Assembly: GCF_020731285.1 (NCBI RefSeq)
Contig: NZ_JAJFOW010000005.1
Span: 1 to 64,000 of the forward strand
DNA: 64,000 nucleotides
DNA from: Cohnella baijiui
GTDB taxonomy: Bacteria; Bacillota; Bacilli; Paenibacillales; Paenibacillaceae
Direction: 5' to 3'
A program made the translations under genes and the position numbers. The notes under the pieces are model-generated. The model did no database searches and was not told the origin of the DNA. It saw only the letters and a program-made list of their open reading frames with translations. Below, in pieces: positions 43,375 to 53,466 of the stretch. Numbering within the stretch: the first letter of the stretch is position 1; the number at the start of each line of letters is the position of its first letter.

Positions 43375-44266
43375 TTCCAAGTTCAAGTCCGGCTTTGTCG
43401 CCATTGTAGGACGCCCGAACGTCGGTAAGTCCACACTGATGAACCAAGTGATCGGGCAAAAAATCGCGATCATGTCGGATAAGCCGCAGACGACGCGCAA
43501 CAAGATTCACGGCGTCTATACGACGGATGAGATGCAGATCGTATTTCTCGATACGCCGGGCATCCACAAATCGAACTCCAAGCTGGGGGACTACATGGTC
43601 AAGTCCGCGATGAGCGCGCTGGAGGAAGTCGAAGCCGTGCTCTTCCTGACGGACGTATCCGAAGAACTCGGCGGCGGCGACCGGTTCATCATCGAGCAGC
43701 TCAAAAAGGTGAAGACGCCCGTGTTCCTCGTCATGAACAAGATCGACAAGGTGCATCCCGAAGCGTTGCTTCCGATCATCCAGACCTACAGCAAGCTCCA
43801 CGACTTCACGGAAGTCGTGCCCGTATCCGCGCTGCAGGGCAGCAACGTCACGACGCTGCTGGAGCAGATCGGCCGCTATTTGCCGGAAGGACCGATGTAT
43901 TATCCGGCCGATCAGATCACGGACCATCCCGAGCAATTCATCTGCGCGGAGCTGATCCGGGAAAAAATTCTGCAAAGCACGCGCGAAGAAATCCCGCACT
44001 CCATCGCGGTCGAAATCGAGTCGATGGGCGCAGGGGACAACGGCGTGGTCAACATCGGCGCCGTCATCTACGTGGAGCGGCCTTCGCAAAAGGGAATCGT
44101 CATCGGCAAAAACGGCGCCATGCTGAAGGAAGTCGGAAAGCGCGCCCGCGAGGATATGGAGCGGCTGCTCGGATCGAAAATCTTCCTCGAGCTGTGGGTC
44201 AAAGTGAAAGAGGACTGGCGCAACCGCGAATCCGTCTTGAAGTCGCTGGGTTTCCGACACGATTGA
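43364..44266 (+). CDS. era: GTPase Era
   Basis: A 300-residue GTPase required for 16S rRNA maturation. G1 is [13 protein letters not shown]2 lies in [11 protein letters not shown]3 is [13 protein letters not shown] and G4 is NKID. The C-terminal KH domain carries [16 protein letters not shown], which binds the 3' end of 16S rRNA. Start codon ATG inside the end of cdd. It is part of the ybeY-dgkA-cdd-era series typical of Bacillales. Confidence 0.98.
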   Translation: MSADSKFKSGFVAIVGRPNVGKSTLMNQVIGQKIAIMSDKPQTTRNKIHGVYTTDEMQIVFLDTPGIHKSNSKLGDYMVKSAMSALEEVEAVLFLTDVSEELGGGDRFIIEQLKKVKTPVFLVMNKIDKVHPEALLPIIQTYSKLHDFTEVVPVSALQGSNVTTLLEQIGRYLPEGPMYYPADQITDHPEQFICAELIREKILQSTREEIPHSIAVEIESMGAGDNGVVNIGAVIYVERPSQKGIVIGKNGAMLKEVGKRAREDMERLLGSKIFLELWVKVKEDWRNRESVLKSLGFRHD

Positions 44267-44392
44267 CGATCGAAGTCCGCCCCGCGCCGGAGGCATGGGG
44301 CGGCGAAGCAAAATGTTGCCAGCATACCGCTTTCCGCCAGGGGCATCCTAACGACGGAGCAAGTCATTTCCGTCGGGAGAGGATGAGGCGCC

Positions 44393-44551
44393 GTGCGGGA
44401 TTTTACATGGCACGTGTTTACACAGACCGGCGATATCGAAGCTTACTTGCTGTACAAGGAAATGCACATGCTCGGGACGGACGGCTCCGCGAAGGAGCCG
44501 GCTCCCGATCGCGACGACGGCGAGGCCGTCGTCGGGGCGGCTTCGACCTGA
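44393..44551 (+). CDS. yqzL: YqzL family small protein
   Basis: A 52-residue protein starting with GTG behind GAGAGGATGAGG. Its beginning, RDFTWHVFTQTGDIEAYLLY followed by KEM, matches the small YqzL family, which lies between era and recO in Bacillus, exactly as here. The second half is Asp/Ala-rich and longer than in Bacillus. Function is unknown. The match to family and position makes it a real gene despite its size. Confidence 0.88.
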   Translation: MRDFTWHVFTQTGDIEAYLLYKEMHMLGTDGSAKEPAPDRDDGEAVVGAAST

Positions 44552-44624
44552 CGGAGACCGCCCCCGGCTTTCGGGCGCGGTGCGCCCGAAGCCTACAAGG
44601 CGGGAGACGACGGAGGAGAGGCCG

Positions 44625-45389
44625 ATGCTCTACCGGATGGAAGGCATCGTCATACGGAGCACGGATTACGGGGAAGGCAACAAGATCATCACTGTCTTCA
44701 CCCCCACGCATGGCAAGCAAGGTCTCGTCGTCCGCGGGGCCCGCAAACCGAAGAGTCGATACGCATCGCTGGCGCAGTTGTTTACGCTCGGCGATTTTTC
44801 GTTTTATAAAACCGGCCAGCTCGGCACGCTGAACAGCGGAGAGATCATTGAGCCATTCCGCGAGCTGCGGGAAAACTTGGATGCCGCCGCCTATGCCGCC
44901 TATCTGGTCGAGCTGTGCGACCGGGCGGTGCAGGACGAGGATGCGAGCGCCTTCCTCTACGCCCAGCTCAAAGCGGCGCTTGCCGCGATCGCCGAAGGCA
45001 AGGACCCGCCAATTCTGGCGCGGCTCTTCGAGATGAAAATCGCGCGAGCCGCGGGGTACGCGCCGGTGCTGGACGAATGCGTGAACTGCGGCCGAATCGA
45101 CGGTCCGTTCCGCTTCAGCCCGGCGGCCGGAGGCGCCCTTTGCCGGCAGTGCGCTTCTCGCGATCCGTCGGCACTCGAGCTGGAAGAGCCCGTCTGGAAG
45201 CTGCTGCGCGTCTTCTCCGCGATGGACATTCGCCGACTGGGCCAAATTACGGTAAAAGAAAGCTCTGCGGGGCAGTTAAAGCTCGCCATGCGGCGCTGGT
45301 TCGATCACCATCTCGCCCTTCACCTCAAATCCAGACATTTCTTGGATCAGTGGGAGCGGGGCAGCGATTTTTTCAAGCCCAATGCGTGA
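44625..45389 (+). CDS. recO: DNA repair protein RecO
   Basis: A 254-residue recombination mediator that works with RecF and RecR to load RecA on SSB-coated DNA. The OB-fold N-terminus has YRMEGIVIRSTDYGEGNKII and HGKQGLVVRGARKPKS. A zinc finger is formed by C152, C155, C173 and C176 (CVNCG and CRQCAS). I chose the ATG at 44625 with GGAGGAGAGG upstream. Last gene before the glycine T-box. Confidence 0.95.
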   Translation: MLYRMEGIVIRSTDYGEGNKIITVFTPTHGKQGLVVRGARKPKSRYASLAQLFTLGDFSFYKTGQLGTLNSGEIIEPFRELRENLDAAAYAAYLVELCDRAVQDEDASAFLYAQLKAALAAIAEGKDPPILARLFEMKIARAAGYAPVLDECVNCGRIDGPFRFSPAAGGALCRQCASRDPSALELEEPVWKLLRVFSAMDIRRLGQITVKESSAGQLKLAMRRWFDHHLALHLKSRHFLDQWERGSDFFKPNA

Positions 45390-45448
45390 TCGAACGTATG
45401 ATGCTCATCTCGCGGAGCCGCAAGGTGACGGTCCAAGAATGCGAGGAT

Positions 45449-45478
45449 TTGACAATCGCGTGCCTGATCGGGTACAAT
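45449..45478 (+). promoter_or_regulatory. Sigma-A promoter of glyQS
   Basis: TTGACA (45449-45454), 18-bp spacer, TACAAT (45473-45478). Transcription would start near 45485 and read into the T-box leader. Confidence 0.88.
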
Positions 45479-45484
45479 CTCATT

Positions 45485-45764
45485 TACGAATGGCGTTTGT
45501 TCTCGACGAAGGAGAAAGTAGCCGGTTGCCTGTCGGCAGCTGCAGCGAGCCGGGGAGGGTGAAAGCCCGGCGCGACGAACCGGCGAAGGGCGCTCCGGAG
45601 AGGACGGCCAGATGAAAGAGCGGGCGAATGGATTGCGAAGGCGGCCGCGGGCGACTTAGACCCGCCCTGCGTGCGTCGCAAGCCGAAGCCAAGTAGGGTG
45701 GAACCGCGGGATGCGATGCTCCCGTCCCTATGTCTGCAGGGCAGACGTGGGACGGGAGCTTTTT
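45485..45764 (+). promoter_or_regulatory. Glycine-specific T-box leader
   Basis: The leader has the Stem I loop-E-like AGTA near 45518, the specifier loop with GGC (45589-45591) in GAAGGGCGCTCC, the T-box sequence AGGGTGGAACCGCGGG (45694-45709), and a terminator of GCTCCCGTCCC (45718-45728) paired with GGGACGGGAGC (45749-45759) followed by TTTTT. Uncharged glycyl-tRNA reading GGC would stabilise the antiterminator and allow glyQS expression. The layout closely follows the Bacillus glyQS leader. Confidence 0.95.
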
Positions 45765-45822
45765 GTCATCTTTCCCGGCGTGCTGCTACTTCGGATCACC
45801 ATGGATCAAAGGAGCGAGAGAA

Positions 45823-46710
45823 ATGAATTTTCAGCAGATGACGCTGACGCTGCAGCAATTTTGGGCGGAGCAGAATTGCATCGTCGTACAGCCGTACGAC
45901 ACCGAAAAGGGCGCGGGCACGATGAACCCGATGACCTTCCTCCGCACGATCGGACCGGAGCCGTGGAACGTGGCTTACGTCGAGCCTTCGCGGCGCCCGG
46001 CCGACGGCCGTTACGGGGAAAATCCGAACCGGCTGTATCAGCACCACCAATTCCAAGTCATCATGAAGCCGTCCCCGGACAACATTCAGGAGCTCTACCT
46101 GGAGAGCTTGAAGCAGCTCGGCATCGACCCGCTGCAGCACGACATCCGCTTCGTCGAGGACAACTGGGAGTCGCCGACGCTCGGTGCCTGGGGTCTCGGC
46201 TGGGAAGTGTGGCTCGACGGCATGGAGATTACGCAGTTTACCTATTTCCAGCAGGTCGGGGGCATCGATTGCCATCCGGTCGCCGTCGAGATCACCTACG
46301 GGATGGAGCGGCTCGCTTCGTACATTCAGGCGAAGGAGAACGTGTTCGACCTCGAATGGGTGAACGGCGTCACGTACGGCGACGTATTCAAGCATCCGGA
46401 GTACGAGCATTCCAAATATACGTTCGAGGTATCGGACGTCGCGATGCTGTTCCAGCTGTTCTCGACGTACGAGGCCGAGGCGAAGCGGGCGATGGACGAG
46501 AATCTCGTCTTCCCGGCGTACGACTACGTCTTGAAGTGCTCCCATACGTTTAACCTGCTCGACGCCCGCGGCGCCATCAGCGTCACGGAGCGGACAGGGT
46601 ATATCGCGCGGGTGCGCAACCTGGCAAGGGCGGTCGCGGCGACTTTCCTGCAGGAGCGCGAGCGGCTCGGCTTCCCGCTGCTGAAGAAAGGAGAGGTCGC
46701 CCATGGCTAA
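45823..46710 (+). CDS. glyQ: Glycyl-tRNA synthetase alpha subunit
   Basis: A 295-residue class II synthetase subunit of the bacterial alpha2beta2 type. [40 protein letters not shown] and [19 protein letters not shown] carry the catalytic core, and [18 protein letters not shown] is conserved. I chose the ATG at 45823, with AAAGGAGCGAGAG before it. It lies 58 bp after the T-box terminator and overlaps glyS by 8 nt. Confidence 0.98.
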   Translation: MNFQQMTLTLQQFWAEQNCIVVQPYDTEKGAGTMNPMTFLRTIGPEPWNVAYVEPSRRPADGRYGENPNRLYQHHQFQVIMKPSPDNIQELYLESLKQLGIDPLQHDIRFVEDNWESPTLGAWGLGWEVWLDGMEITQFTYFQQVGGIDCHPVAVEITYGMERLASYIQAKENVFDLEWVNGVTYGDVFKHPEYEHSKYTFEVSDVAMLFQLFSTYEAEAKRAMDENLVFPAYDYVLKCSHTFNLLDARGAISVTERTGYIARVRNLARAVAATFLQERERLGFPLLKKGEVAHG

Positions 46711-48793
46711 GGACCTGCTGCTCGAGATCGGGCTGGAAGAAGTGCCGGCGCGCTTCGTGCGCGGCGCGATGAACCAACTGAAAGAAAAGACGGAAAAATG
46801 GCTCGAGGCGAGCCGCCTCGACTATCGGGCCGTGCAAGCATATGCGACGCCGCGGCGCCTCGCGGTGGTCGTTGAAGGACTCGCCGACAAGCAGAGCGAC
46901 GTAAGCGAGGAGGCCAAAGGTCCGGCGCGCAAAATCGCCCAGGACGAGAGCGGCGCCTGGACGAAAGCGGCACTCGGCTTCGCACGCAGCCAGGGCGTCG
47001 ATCCCGAGGCGCTGTTCTTCAAGGAGCTCGGCGGCGTCGAATACGTGTACGCGATCAAGTCCAGCGTCGGGGTGGAAGCCGCCGAATTGCTTCCCGAAGC
47101 GCTGCCTACCCTCGTAACCTCGCTGACCTTTCCGAAGAATATGCGTTGGGGAGATTACGAGCTGCGCTACGTGCGTCCGATCCGCTGGCTGATCGCCCTG
47201 CACGGCGGCGAGGTCGTGCCGTTCGAGATCGCAGGGGTGCGGACCGGCAACGTCAGCCGCGGCCACCGCTTCCTGGGCGGAGACGCGACGATCGGCTCGT
47301 CGTCCGAATATGTCGCCAAGCTGCGCGAGCAACGCGTCATCGCCGACGTCGAGGAGCGCAAGCAGGCGATCCTGGACGGCATCCGGGCGCTGGCGGAGGA
47401 ACGGGGCTGGCATATCGCCGTGAAGGACGACCTGCTGGAGGAAGTGCTTTTCCTGGTCGAAACGCCGACCGTGCTGAGCGGGTCGTTCGACCCGGCGTTC
47501 CTTCGCATTCCGCAGGAAGTGCTGATCACGTCGATGCGGGAGCATCAGCGCTACTTCCCGGTACTGAACGCCGAAGGCAAGCTCCAGCCGCACTTCGTCA
47601 CCGTTCGCAACGGCGACGCCGCCGCGATCGAGACGGTCGCCAAGGGCAACGAGAAGGTGCTCCGCGCCCGGCTGTCCGATGCGAAGTTTTTCTACGAGGA
47701 AGACCAGAAGGGCGAAATCCCGGCCTTCCTGGCGAAGCTCGAGAACATCGTCTACCACGAAGAGCTCGGCACGGTGGCCGACAAGGTGCGCCGCATTCGC
47801 GAAACGGCCGACAAGATCGCCGCCCAGCTGCTGGCGGACGGCGAGACGCGCGGCTTCGTCAGCCGGACGGCGGACATCTGCAAGTTCGATCTCGTCACCC
47901 AGATGGTGTACGAATTCCCCGAGCTGCAGGGAATCATGGGCGAGGACTACGCGCGGAAGTTCGGCGAACCCGACGCCGTCGCCGAGGCGATCAACGAGCA
48001 CTATGCGCCGCGCAACGCAAACGACGCGCCGCCGGCTTCGCTCGTCGGTGCCATCGTCGGGATCGCCGACAAGATCGATACGATCGTCGGCTGCTTCTCG
48101 ATCGGCATCGTGCCGACCGGCTCGCAGGATCCGTACGCGCTGCGCCGCCAGGCGGCGGGCATCGTGTCGACGCTGCTGGCGCACGGCCTCGAGCTGTCGC
48201 TTTCGGACCTGTTCCAGATTTCCCGAGGCGTCCACGGCGCGTCCGGCCGGACGCAAAAGCGCGAGCCGTACGATCTGCTGAAGGATCTGAATGACTTTTT
48301 CGCCTTGCGGGTAAAGAACGTACTAACGGAGCAACAAATTCGCTACGACGTCGTGGACGCGATCCTCGGCGCGGGCGTCGACGACGTGCGCCGGACCGTG
48401 CTCCGCGCCCAAGCGCTGCAGGCGGCTGCCGCCGAAGGGAGCAAGGAAGCGTTCCGGCCGGCGGCGGAAGCGTTCAATCGGGTATGCAACCTGGCGGCCA
48501 AAGCGGACGATTCGCGCCAGGTCGACGTGCATCTGTTCCAGGATCCGTCCGAGGGCGCGTTGTACGAAGCTTGGCAGCATGCGCACGGCGCCCTGACCAA
48601 GGCGGGCGCGGAGGCGAAAATGGCGGAAGCGCTGGAAGCGCTGGCGTCCCTCAGCGGTCCCGTCACCGCCTTCTTCGAAGCCGTCATGGTCATGGCCGAG
48701 GACGAGGCGATCCGGCGCAACCGGCTGTCCCTGCTCGCCACGATCGCCGACGACGTCAAAGGCTTCGCCGACTTCGCGAAGCTGAACGGCTAG
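46703..48793 (+). CDS. glyS: Glycyl-tRNA synthetase beta subunit
   Basis: A 696-residue subunit needed for tRNA recognition. [20 protein letters not shown] at the N-terminus, [17 protein letters not shown], and [18 protein letters not shown] are hallmark motifs. An HD-like domain ([20 protein letters not shown]) and a C-terminal anticodon-binding DALR-like domain follow. GAAAGGAGAGG precedes the ATG inside the end of glyQ, so the subunits are made in step. Confidence 0.98.
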   Translation: MAKDLLLEIGLEEVPARFVRGAMNQLKEKTEKWLEASRLDYRAVQAYATPRRLAVVVEGLADKQSDVSEEAKGPARKIAQDESGAWTKAALGFARSQGVDPEALFFKELGGVEYVYAIKSSVGVEAAELLPEALPTLVTSLTFPKNMRWGDYELRYVRPIRWLIALHGGEVVPFEIAGVRTGNVSRGHRFLGGDATIGSSSEYVAKLREQRVIADVEERKQAILDGIRALAEERGWHIAVKDDLLEEVLFLVETPTVLSGSFDPAFLRIPQEVLITSMREHQRYFPVLNAEGKLQPHFVTVRNGDAAAIETVAKGNEKVLRARLSDAKFFYEEDQKGEIPAFLAKLENIVYHEELGTVADKVRRIRETADKIAAQLLADGETRGFVSRTADICKFDLVTQMVYEFPELQGIMGEDYARKFGEPDAVAEAINEHYAPRNANDAPPASLVGAIVGIADKIDTIVGCFSIGIVPTGSQDPYALRRQAAGIVSTLLAHGLELSLSDLFQISRGVHGASGRTQKREPYDLLKDLNDFFALRVKNVLTEQQIRYDVVDAILGAGVDDVRRTVLRAQALQAAAAEGSKEAFRPAAEAFNRVCNLAAKADDSRQVDVHLFQDPSEGALYEAWQHAHGALTKAGAEAKMAEALEALASLSGPVTAFFEAVMVMAEDEAIRRNRLSLLATIADDVKGFADFAKLNG

Positions 48794-48827
48794 CGGATCC
48801 GCGCGGCCCGGGAAAGGGGAGATTCGG

Positions 48828-49634
48828 TTGGCGGCAAGCAGCGTAACGGTATATGTCGTATCCGATTCGGCGGGGGACACGGGGGAGCTGGCGGTGCGCG
48901 CCGCGGCTGCGCAGTTCCATCCCTTGAACGTCCAGATCCGCCGAGCCGGCTTCATCCAGCGCCGTGAAGGGATCGACACGATCCTCGACATCGCGGAGAC
49001 GGAGCAGGCGATCGTGCTGTTCACCCTCGTTATCCCGGAACTGCGGGACCATATGGCGCGGGAGACGGCGCGACGCCACATTGCGGCGATCGATCTGCTC
49101 GGCCCGCTCATCGGTCAGATGGAACGGCAGTTCGGCAGGGAGTCGCGGCACGAACCGGGACTGAACCACAAGCTGGACGCCGGCTACTTCCGCAAAGTCG
49201 AAGCGGTCGAATTCGCGGTCCGCTACGATGACGCGCGGGATGTGGCCGGCGTCATGAAGGCCGATATCGTCCTGACGGGCGTGTCCCGGACGTCGAAGAC
49301 GCCGCTCTCCATGGTGCTCGCCCACAAGACGTACAAGGTGGCCAACGTCCCGCTCGTTCCCGAGCTGACGCCGCCCAAGGAGCTGTTCCAGGTGCCGACG
49401 CGCAAGGTGGTCGGATTGACGATCCGGCCCGACGCGCTGAACGCGATCCGCAAGGAACGGCTCAAGGCGCTGGGGCTGCCGAATACGGCGTCGTACGCGA
49501 CGCCCGAACGGATCGCCCAGGAGCTGGCGTACGCGCATGACATCATGGAGCGCATCGGCTGCGTCATCATCGACGTGTCCAACAAGGCGGTCGAAGAAAC
49601 CGCGAGCCTCATCATGGAGCATTTCGAGCAATAG
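48828..49634 (+). CDS. ppsR: Pyruvate, phosphate dikinase regulatory protein (YqfL/DUF299)
   Basis: A 268-residue bifunctional kinase/phosphorylase. TVYVVSDSAGDTGELAVRAA opens the DUF299 fold and TGVSRTSKTPLSMVLAHK is the P-loop. Members add or remove phosphate on PEP synthase or PPDK using ADP. No PPDK gene is present in this window. It starts with TTG behind GGGGAGA. In Bacillus the regulator gene ccpN lies between glyS and this gene; here the gap is 34 bp and ccpN is absent. Confidence 0.9.
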   Translation: MAASSVTVYVVSDSAGDTGELAVRAAAAQFHPLNVQIRRAGFIQRREGIDTILDIAETEQAIVLFTLVIPELRDHMARETARRHIAAIDLLGPLIGQMERQFGRESRHEPGLNHKLDAGYFRKVEAVEFAVRYDDARDVAGVMKADIVLTGVSRTSKTPLSMVLAHKTYKVANVPLVPELTPPKELFQVPTRKVVGLTIRPDALNAIRKERLKALGLPNTASYATPERIAQELAYAHDIMERIGCVIIDVSNKAVEETASLIMEHFEQ

Positions 49635-49644
49635 CGTCGTCCCC

Positions 49645-49684
49645 GGAGCAACCGGCCGGCCCGTCCAAGGCCGCTGGTTGCTCC
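49645..49684 (+). terminator. Stem-loop after ppsR
   Basis: GGAGCAACC (49645-49653) and GGTTGCTCC (49676-49684) form a perfect 9-bp stem with a GC-rich loop. The following TGCGTTCG is a poor U-run. Confidence 0.65.
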
Positions 49685-49744
49685 TGCGTTCGCGGTAGGA
49701 AAGTCAAGATTTGACAAAATTTCGACATATTTGCGGTAAAAGGC

Positions 49745-49773
49745 TTGACATCCCACGTCGATAGGTATATCAT
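49745..49773 (+). promoter_or_regulatory. Sigma-A promoter for the yaiI-dnaG-sigA region
   Basis: TTGACA (49745-49750), 17-bp spacer, TATCAT (49768-49773). A second TTGACA at 49711 sits inside GTCAA-gat-TTGAC, and a perfect TATAAT lies at 49822-49827, only 15 bp before the start codon. The AT-rich block from 49700 to 49830 thus holds several promoter parts in an otherwise GC-rich area. Confidence 0.7.
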
Positions 49774-49842
49774 TTTGAAATTTAATGGGACGCTGGCAGG
49801 ATTTCGGACGCGCACGGCGTATATAATAAGGACCTCAAAAGA

Positions 49843-50337
49843 ATGATGAATCGGCGGGGTTGTCGAATGGTACCGATCCGTAACCGCGTCGTCGTCGACG
49901 GCGACGCATGTCCGGTAAAGGCCGAGGTCGCGCGCGCGGTGCAGGCATGCGGGGCGACCGCTCTGATGGTTTCCTCGCACGCGCACGTGCTCGTGCCGGA
50001 AGACCGGGTGCAGGTCGTCACGGTGGACGCCAGCGATCAAGCGGCAGATCTGTATATCGCCAACGTCCTGACCAAGCGGGATATCCTGGTCACCGGCGAT
50101 TACGGCTTGGCCGCCCTCGGCTTGGCCCGCGGGGCAGCCGTCCTGACGCCGAGAGGGAAGGCGATCGGGGAAGCGGATATCGACGGGCTGCTGGCGCAAA
50201 GGCACTTTTCCGCCAAGCAGCGGCGAGGAGGCGCGCGGACGCGCGGCCCGAAGCCGTTCACGGACGAGGACCGCGCCCGGTTTCAACAAAAACTGACATA
50301 TCTACTGCGGGGGATGCAGGAGAATCGAGAAGGTTAG
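49843..50337 (+). CDS. yaiI: YaiI/YqxD family protein (DUF188)
   Basis: A 164-residue protein of the DUF188 family, with VVVDGDACPVKAEVARAV, VTVDASDQAADLYI, DILVTGDYGLAALGLARGA and PKPFTDEDRARFQQKL. The fold is PIN-like and nuclease activity has been suggested but not settled. The first ATG has AAGGA 9 nt before it; ATG codons at 49846 and 49867 are possible starts too. In Bacillales it precedes dnaG, as here. Confidence 0.92.
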   Translation: MMNRRGCRMVPIRNRVVVDGDACPVKAEVARAVQACGATALMVSSHAHVLVPEDRVQVVTVDASDQAADLYIANVLTKRDILVTGDYGLAALGLARGAAVLTPRGKAIGEADIDGLLAQRHFSAKQRRGGARTRGPKPFTDEDRARFQQKLTYLLRGMQENREG

Positions 50338-50381
50338 CGAATTGTAATACGTGCCGAATGATCGGCTAAGGTGGACAGGTT

Positions 50382-52199
50382 ATGAGTCATGGCATGATTC
50401 CACAAGAGACCATCGACGAAGTGCTGCGCCGTTTCGAGATCGGGGAGACCGTTGGCCGTTACGTGCAGCTGTCCAAGCAAGGCAAGTATTTGAAGGGGCT
50501 CTGCCCCTTTCATTCCGAGAAGACGCCCTCCTTCACCGTGACGCCGGAAAAGCAAATCTTCCATTGTTACGGCTGCGGAAAGGGCGGCAACGTCATTAAG
50601 TTCGTCATGGAAATGGAGAACGAGACGTTCCCGGAAGCCGTCAAGCGGCTGTGCGAGGAAGCGGGCATTCCGATTACCTGGTCGGCCCAGCCGGAGGAGC
50701 AGACGCCGCGGCAGCGCGAACGGTCCAAGCTGGTCGAAGCGCACACACTGGCCGCGAGGGTGTACCATTACGTCCTGCGGAATACGGAGGCGGGCGCTCC
50801 CGCGATGGCGTACTTGCGGTCGCGCGGCCTCGGCGACAAGCTCATCGAGGAATTCGGCCTCGGCTATGCGCCGTCGAGATGGGACATGCTGGTCAAGCAG
50901 CTCTCCAAAAACGGCTACGAAGCCGAAGAAATGGAACGCGGAGGCCTGCTGTCCCGTAGACAGGAAGGGGAGGGCTACGTCGATCGGTTCCGCGATCGGG
51001 TCATGTTCCCGATCCACGACGGGGACGGCAAGCTCATCGCCTTTGCGGGCAGGCTCATGTCTGACGGTCAGCCCAAATACCTGAACACGCCCGAGTCGCC
51101 CTTGTTCAGCAAGAGCAGGACCCTCTACCGGCTGCACGAGGCGAAGGGCGCCATACGCAAGTCTCGTCAGGTCGTCTTGTTCGAAGGCTATATGGATGTG
51201 ATCAAATCTTGGTCCGCTGGCGTCGCGAATGGCGTCGCCACGATGGGCACGGCGCTTACGGCCGAGCACGCGGCGCTGCTGAAGCGGTTCGCCGACGAGG
51301 CGATCCTCGTCTACGACGGCGACGACGCCGGACAAGCCGCCGCCCACAAGAGCATTCCGCTGCTTGAAGGCGCGGGCTTCCGCGTCCGGATCGGACTGCT
51401 GCCGGGGCGCATGGATCCGGACGAATACATCGCCGAGTACGGGCCCGAAGCGTTCGTGCGGGAGACGATCGAAGGTGCCGTCTCCGCCGTCAAATTTCAG
51501 CTCATCTATTTGCGCAAATCCCATATACTTCTAGAAGAAGATGGGAAGATCCGGTACCTGAAGGACGCGATCCGGCTCGTGGCGCGCCGGGAATCCCCGA
51601 CGGAGCGGGAGTTGATCCTGAAGGAGCTTGCGCAGGAATTCGGCGTCTCCCTGGATACGCTGAAGCAGGACGTCGTCGACGTCCGGCGCCAAGAGAAATT
51701 GGGAACGACTGGGGATATTCCGGACGGATCGTGGAATAATGAATGGAATGAAAAGCGAAGTTCGTCCAGGCATCCGCCGCTGTCTCCCGCCTACGTGCAA
51801 GCCGAGCGGCAGCTCCTTTCCTGGATGATGCAAGACGCGGATACGGCGCTCCTCGTCCAGAATCGGCTGGGCGACCGTTTTCATGTAGAGGATCACGCGG
51901 CAATCGCTGCTTATTTATATGCATACTACGCGCATGGTCACGAGCCAGACACGGGCCGGTTCATCGCCTACCTTCAGCATGACCGCCTGGAGAGGACCTG
52001 CAGCGCCATCGCCCTCGAAGATACGCCCTTCGACGACAAGGTGCTGGAGGATTGTCTGCGGACGATTAGCCAGGCGTCGCTTACCCGCGATATCGACCGG
52101 AAGAAGGAAGAAATGCTTCGCGCGGAGCGTGCCGGCGACATCATGCTAGCCGTACAAATTGGAACAGAGATCATCGCCCTGGAGAAACAACGCAAGTAA
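50382..52199 (+). CDS. dnaG: DNA primase DnaG
   Basis: A 605-residue primase for replication. The CHC2 zinc ribbon shows [15 protein letters not shown] and [12 protein letters not shown]. The catalytic core has LGYAPSRWD, the TOPRIM motif [11 protein letters not shown] and [15 protein letters not shown]-terminal helicase-binding domain occupies about 455-605. The start may be the ATG at 50382 or 50394. It stands directly before sigA, the macromolecular-synthesis arrangement. Confidence 0.98.
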   Translation: MSHGMIPQETIDEVLRRFEIGETVGRYVQLSKQGKYLKGLCPFHSEKTPSFTVTPEKQIFHCYGCGKGGNVIKFVMEMENETFPEAVKRLCEEAGIPITWSAQPEEQTPRQRERSKLVEAHTLAARVYHYVLRNTEAGAPAMAYLRSRGLGDKLIEEFGLGYAPSRWDMLVKQLSKNGYEAEEMERGGLLSRRQEGEGYVDRFRDRVMFPIHDGDGKLIAFAGRLMSDGQPKYLNTPESPLFSKSRTLYRLHEAKGAIRKSRQVVLFEGYMDVIKSWSAGVANGVATMGTALTAEHAALLKRFADEAILVYDGDDAGQAAAHKSIPLLEGAGFRVRIGLLPGRMDPDEYIAEYGPEAFVRETIEGAVSAVKFQLIYLRKSHILLEEDGKIRYLKDAIRLVARRESPTERELILKELAQEFGVSLDTLKQDVVDVRRQEKLGTTGDIPDGSWNNEWNEKRSSSRHPPLSPAYVQAERQLLSWMMQDADTALLVQNRLGDRFHVEDHAAIAAYLYAYYAHGHEPDTGRFIAYLQHDRLERTCSAIALEDTPFDDKVLEDCLRTISQASLTRDIDRKKEEMLRAERAGDIMLAVQIGTEIIALEKQRK

Positions 52200-52236
52200 A
52201 GCCGGCGTTGGGACGACGGGGAGGAGGGAGTCGGAA

Positions 52237-53361
52237 ATGGCGAACGATCAACACACCGGGCTCGAAACGGAATCGACGCTGGAGCAAGTCAAAGCCCAGC
52301 TCATGGAGCAAGGGAAGAAAAAAAACGCGCTCACCTACAAAGACATCATGGAGAAGCTGTCTCCATTCGACCAGGATCCGGAGCAAATCGACGATTTCTT
52401 CGAGCAGCTCGCGGACCAAGGCATAGAAGTGGTGAACGATCACGATGAGATCAGCTCGAATAACGAAGAGGACGGACAGGACGACTTCAACTTCGATGAC
52501 GATCTCTCTTTGCCGCCCGGTATCAAGATTAACGATCCGGTCCGGATGTACCTGAAGGAAATCGGCCGCGTGCCGCTGCTCGGCGCCGACGACGAGATCG
52601 AGCTTGCCCGCAAGATCGAGATCGGCGGTTACGACGGCGAAGAAGCGAAGAAAAGGCTGGCCGAAGCCAACCTCCGTCTCGTCGTGAGCATCGCCAAGCG
52701 TTATGTCGGACGAGGCATGCTTTTCCTGGACCTCATCCAGGAAGGAAACATGGGCCTCCTCAAAGCCGTCGAGAAATTCGACCATATGAAAGGCTTCAAG
52801 TTCAGCACGTACGCCACGTGGTGGATTCGCCAAGCGATTACCCGGGCGATCGCCGACCAGGCGCGCACGATTCGGATTCCGGTGCATATGGTCGAGACGA
52901 TCAACAAGCTGATCCGGGTATCCAGACAGCTACTACAGGAGCTCGGGCGCGAGCCGACGCCGGAAGAGATCGCAGAGCAAATGGACCTCAGCGTCGACAA
53001 AGTCCGCGAGATCATGAAGATCGCGCAGGAGCCGGTCTCGCTCGAGACGCCGATCGGGGAAGAGGACGACTCCCATCTGGGGGACTTCATCGAAGACCAG
53101 GAGGCGCTGGCGCCGGCCGACGCGGCGGCTTACGAGCTGCTGAAGGAACAATTGGAAGACGTGCTCGATACGTTGACCGAACGGGAAGAGAACGTGTTGA
53201 GACTGCGTTTCGGGTTGGATGACGGGCGTACGCGGACCCTGGAGGAAGTGGGCAAGGTGTTCGGAGTGACGCGCGAACGGATTCGCCAGATCGAGGCGAA
53301 GGCGCTGCGCAAGCTGCGGCATCCGAGCCGGAGCAAGCGGCTTAAGGATTTCCTCGAATAA
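52237..53361 (+). CDS. sigA: Primary sigma factor SigA (RpoD)
   Basis: A 374-residue housekeeping sigma factor, the Gram-positive length. Region 1.1 is short and acidic near residue 75. Region 1.2 is [17 protein letters not shown]. Region 2 has [33 protein letters not shown] and [19 protein letters not shown]. Region 4 contains the -35 helix [29 protein letters not shown] precedes the ATG. It matches the near-consensus promoters seen across the window. Confidence 0.99.
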   Translation: MANDQHTGLETESTLEQVKAQLMEQGKKKNALTYKDIMEKLSPFDQDPEQIDDFFEQLADQGIEVVNDHDEISSNNEEDGQDDFNFDDDLSLPPGIKINDPVRMYLKEIGRVPLLGADDEIELARKIEIGGYDGEEAKKRLAEANLRLVVSIAKRYVGRGMLFLDLIQEGNMGLLKAVEKFDHMKGFKFSTYATWWIRQAITRAIADQARTIRIPVHMVETINKLIRVSRQLLQELGREPTPEEIAEQMDLSVDKVREIMKIAQEPVSLETPIGEEDDSHLGDFIEDQEALAPADAAAYELLKEQLEDVLDTLTEREENVLRLRFGLDDGRTRTLEEVGKVFGVTRERIRQIEAKALRKLRHPSRSKRLKDFLE

Positions 53362-53386
53362 GGATGCAATGATAGCGTGGAGCAGG

Positions 53387-53422
53387 AGGCCTTCTGCCGA
53401 GTCAGTCGGTTGGAAGGTCTCT
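53387..53422 (+). terminator. Weak stem-loop after sigA
   Basis: GAGGCCTTC and GAAGGTCTC can pair over 9 bp with one G-U, followed by TTGTCGTTT. It lies just before the membrane-protein gene; strength is doubtful. Confidence 0.4.
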
Positions 53423-53466
53423 TGTCGTTTGCAGTGAACCGTGCCGAAGCGAGAGGAGCGGGCATC

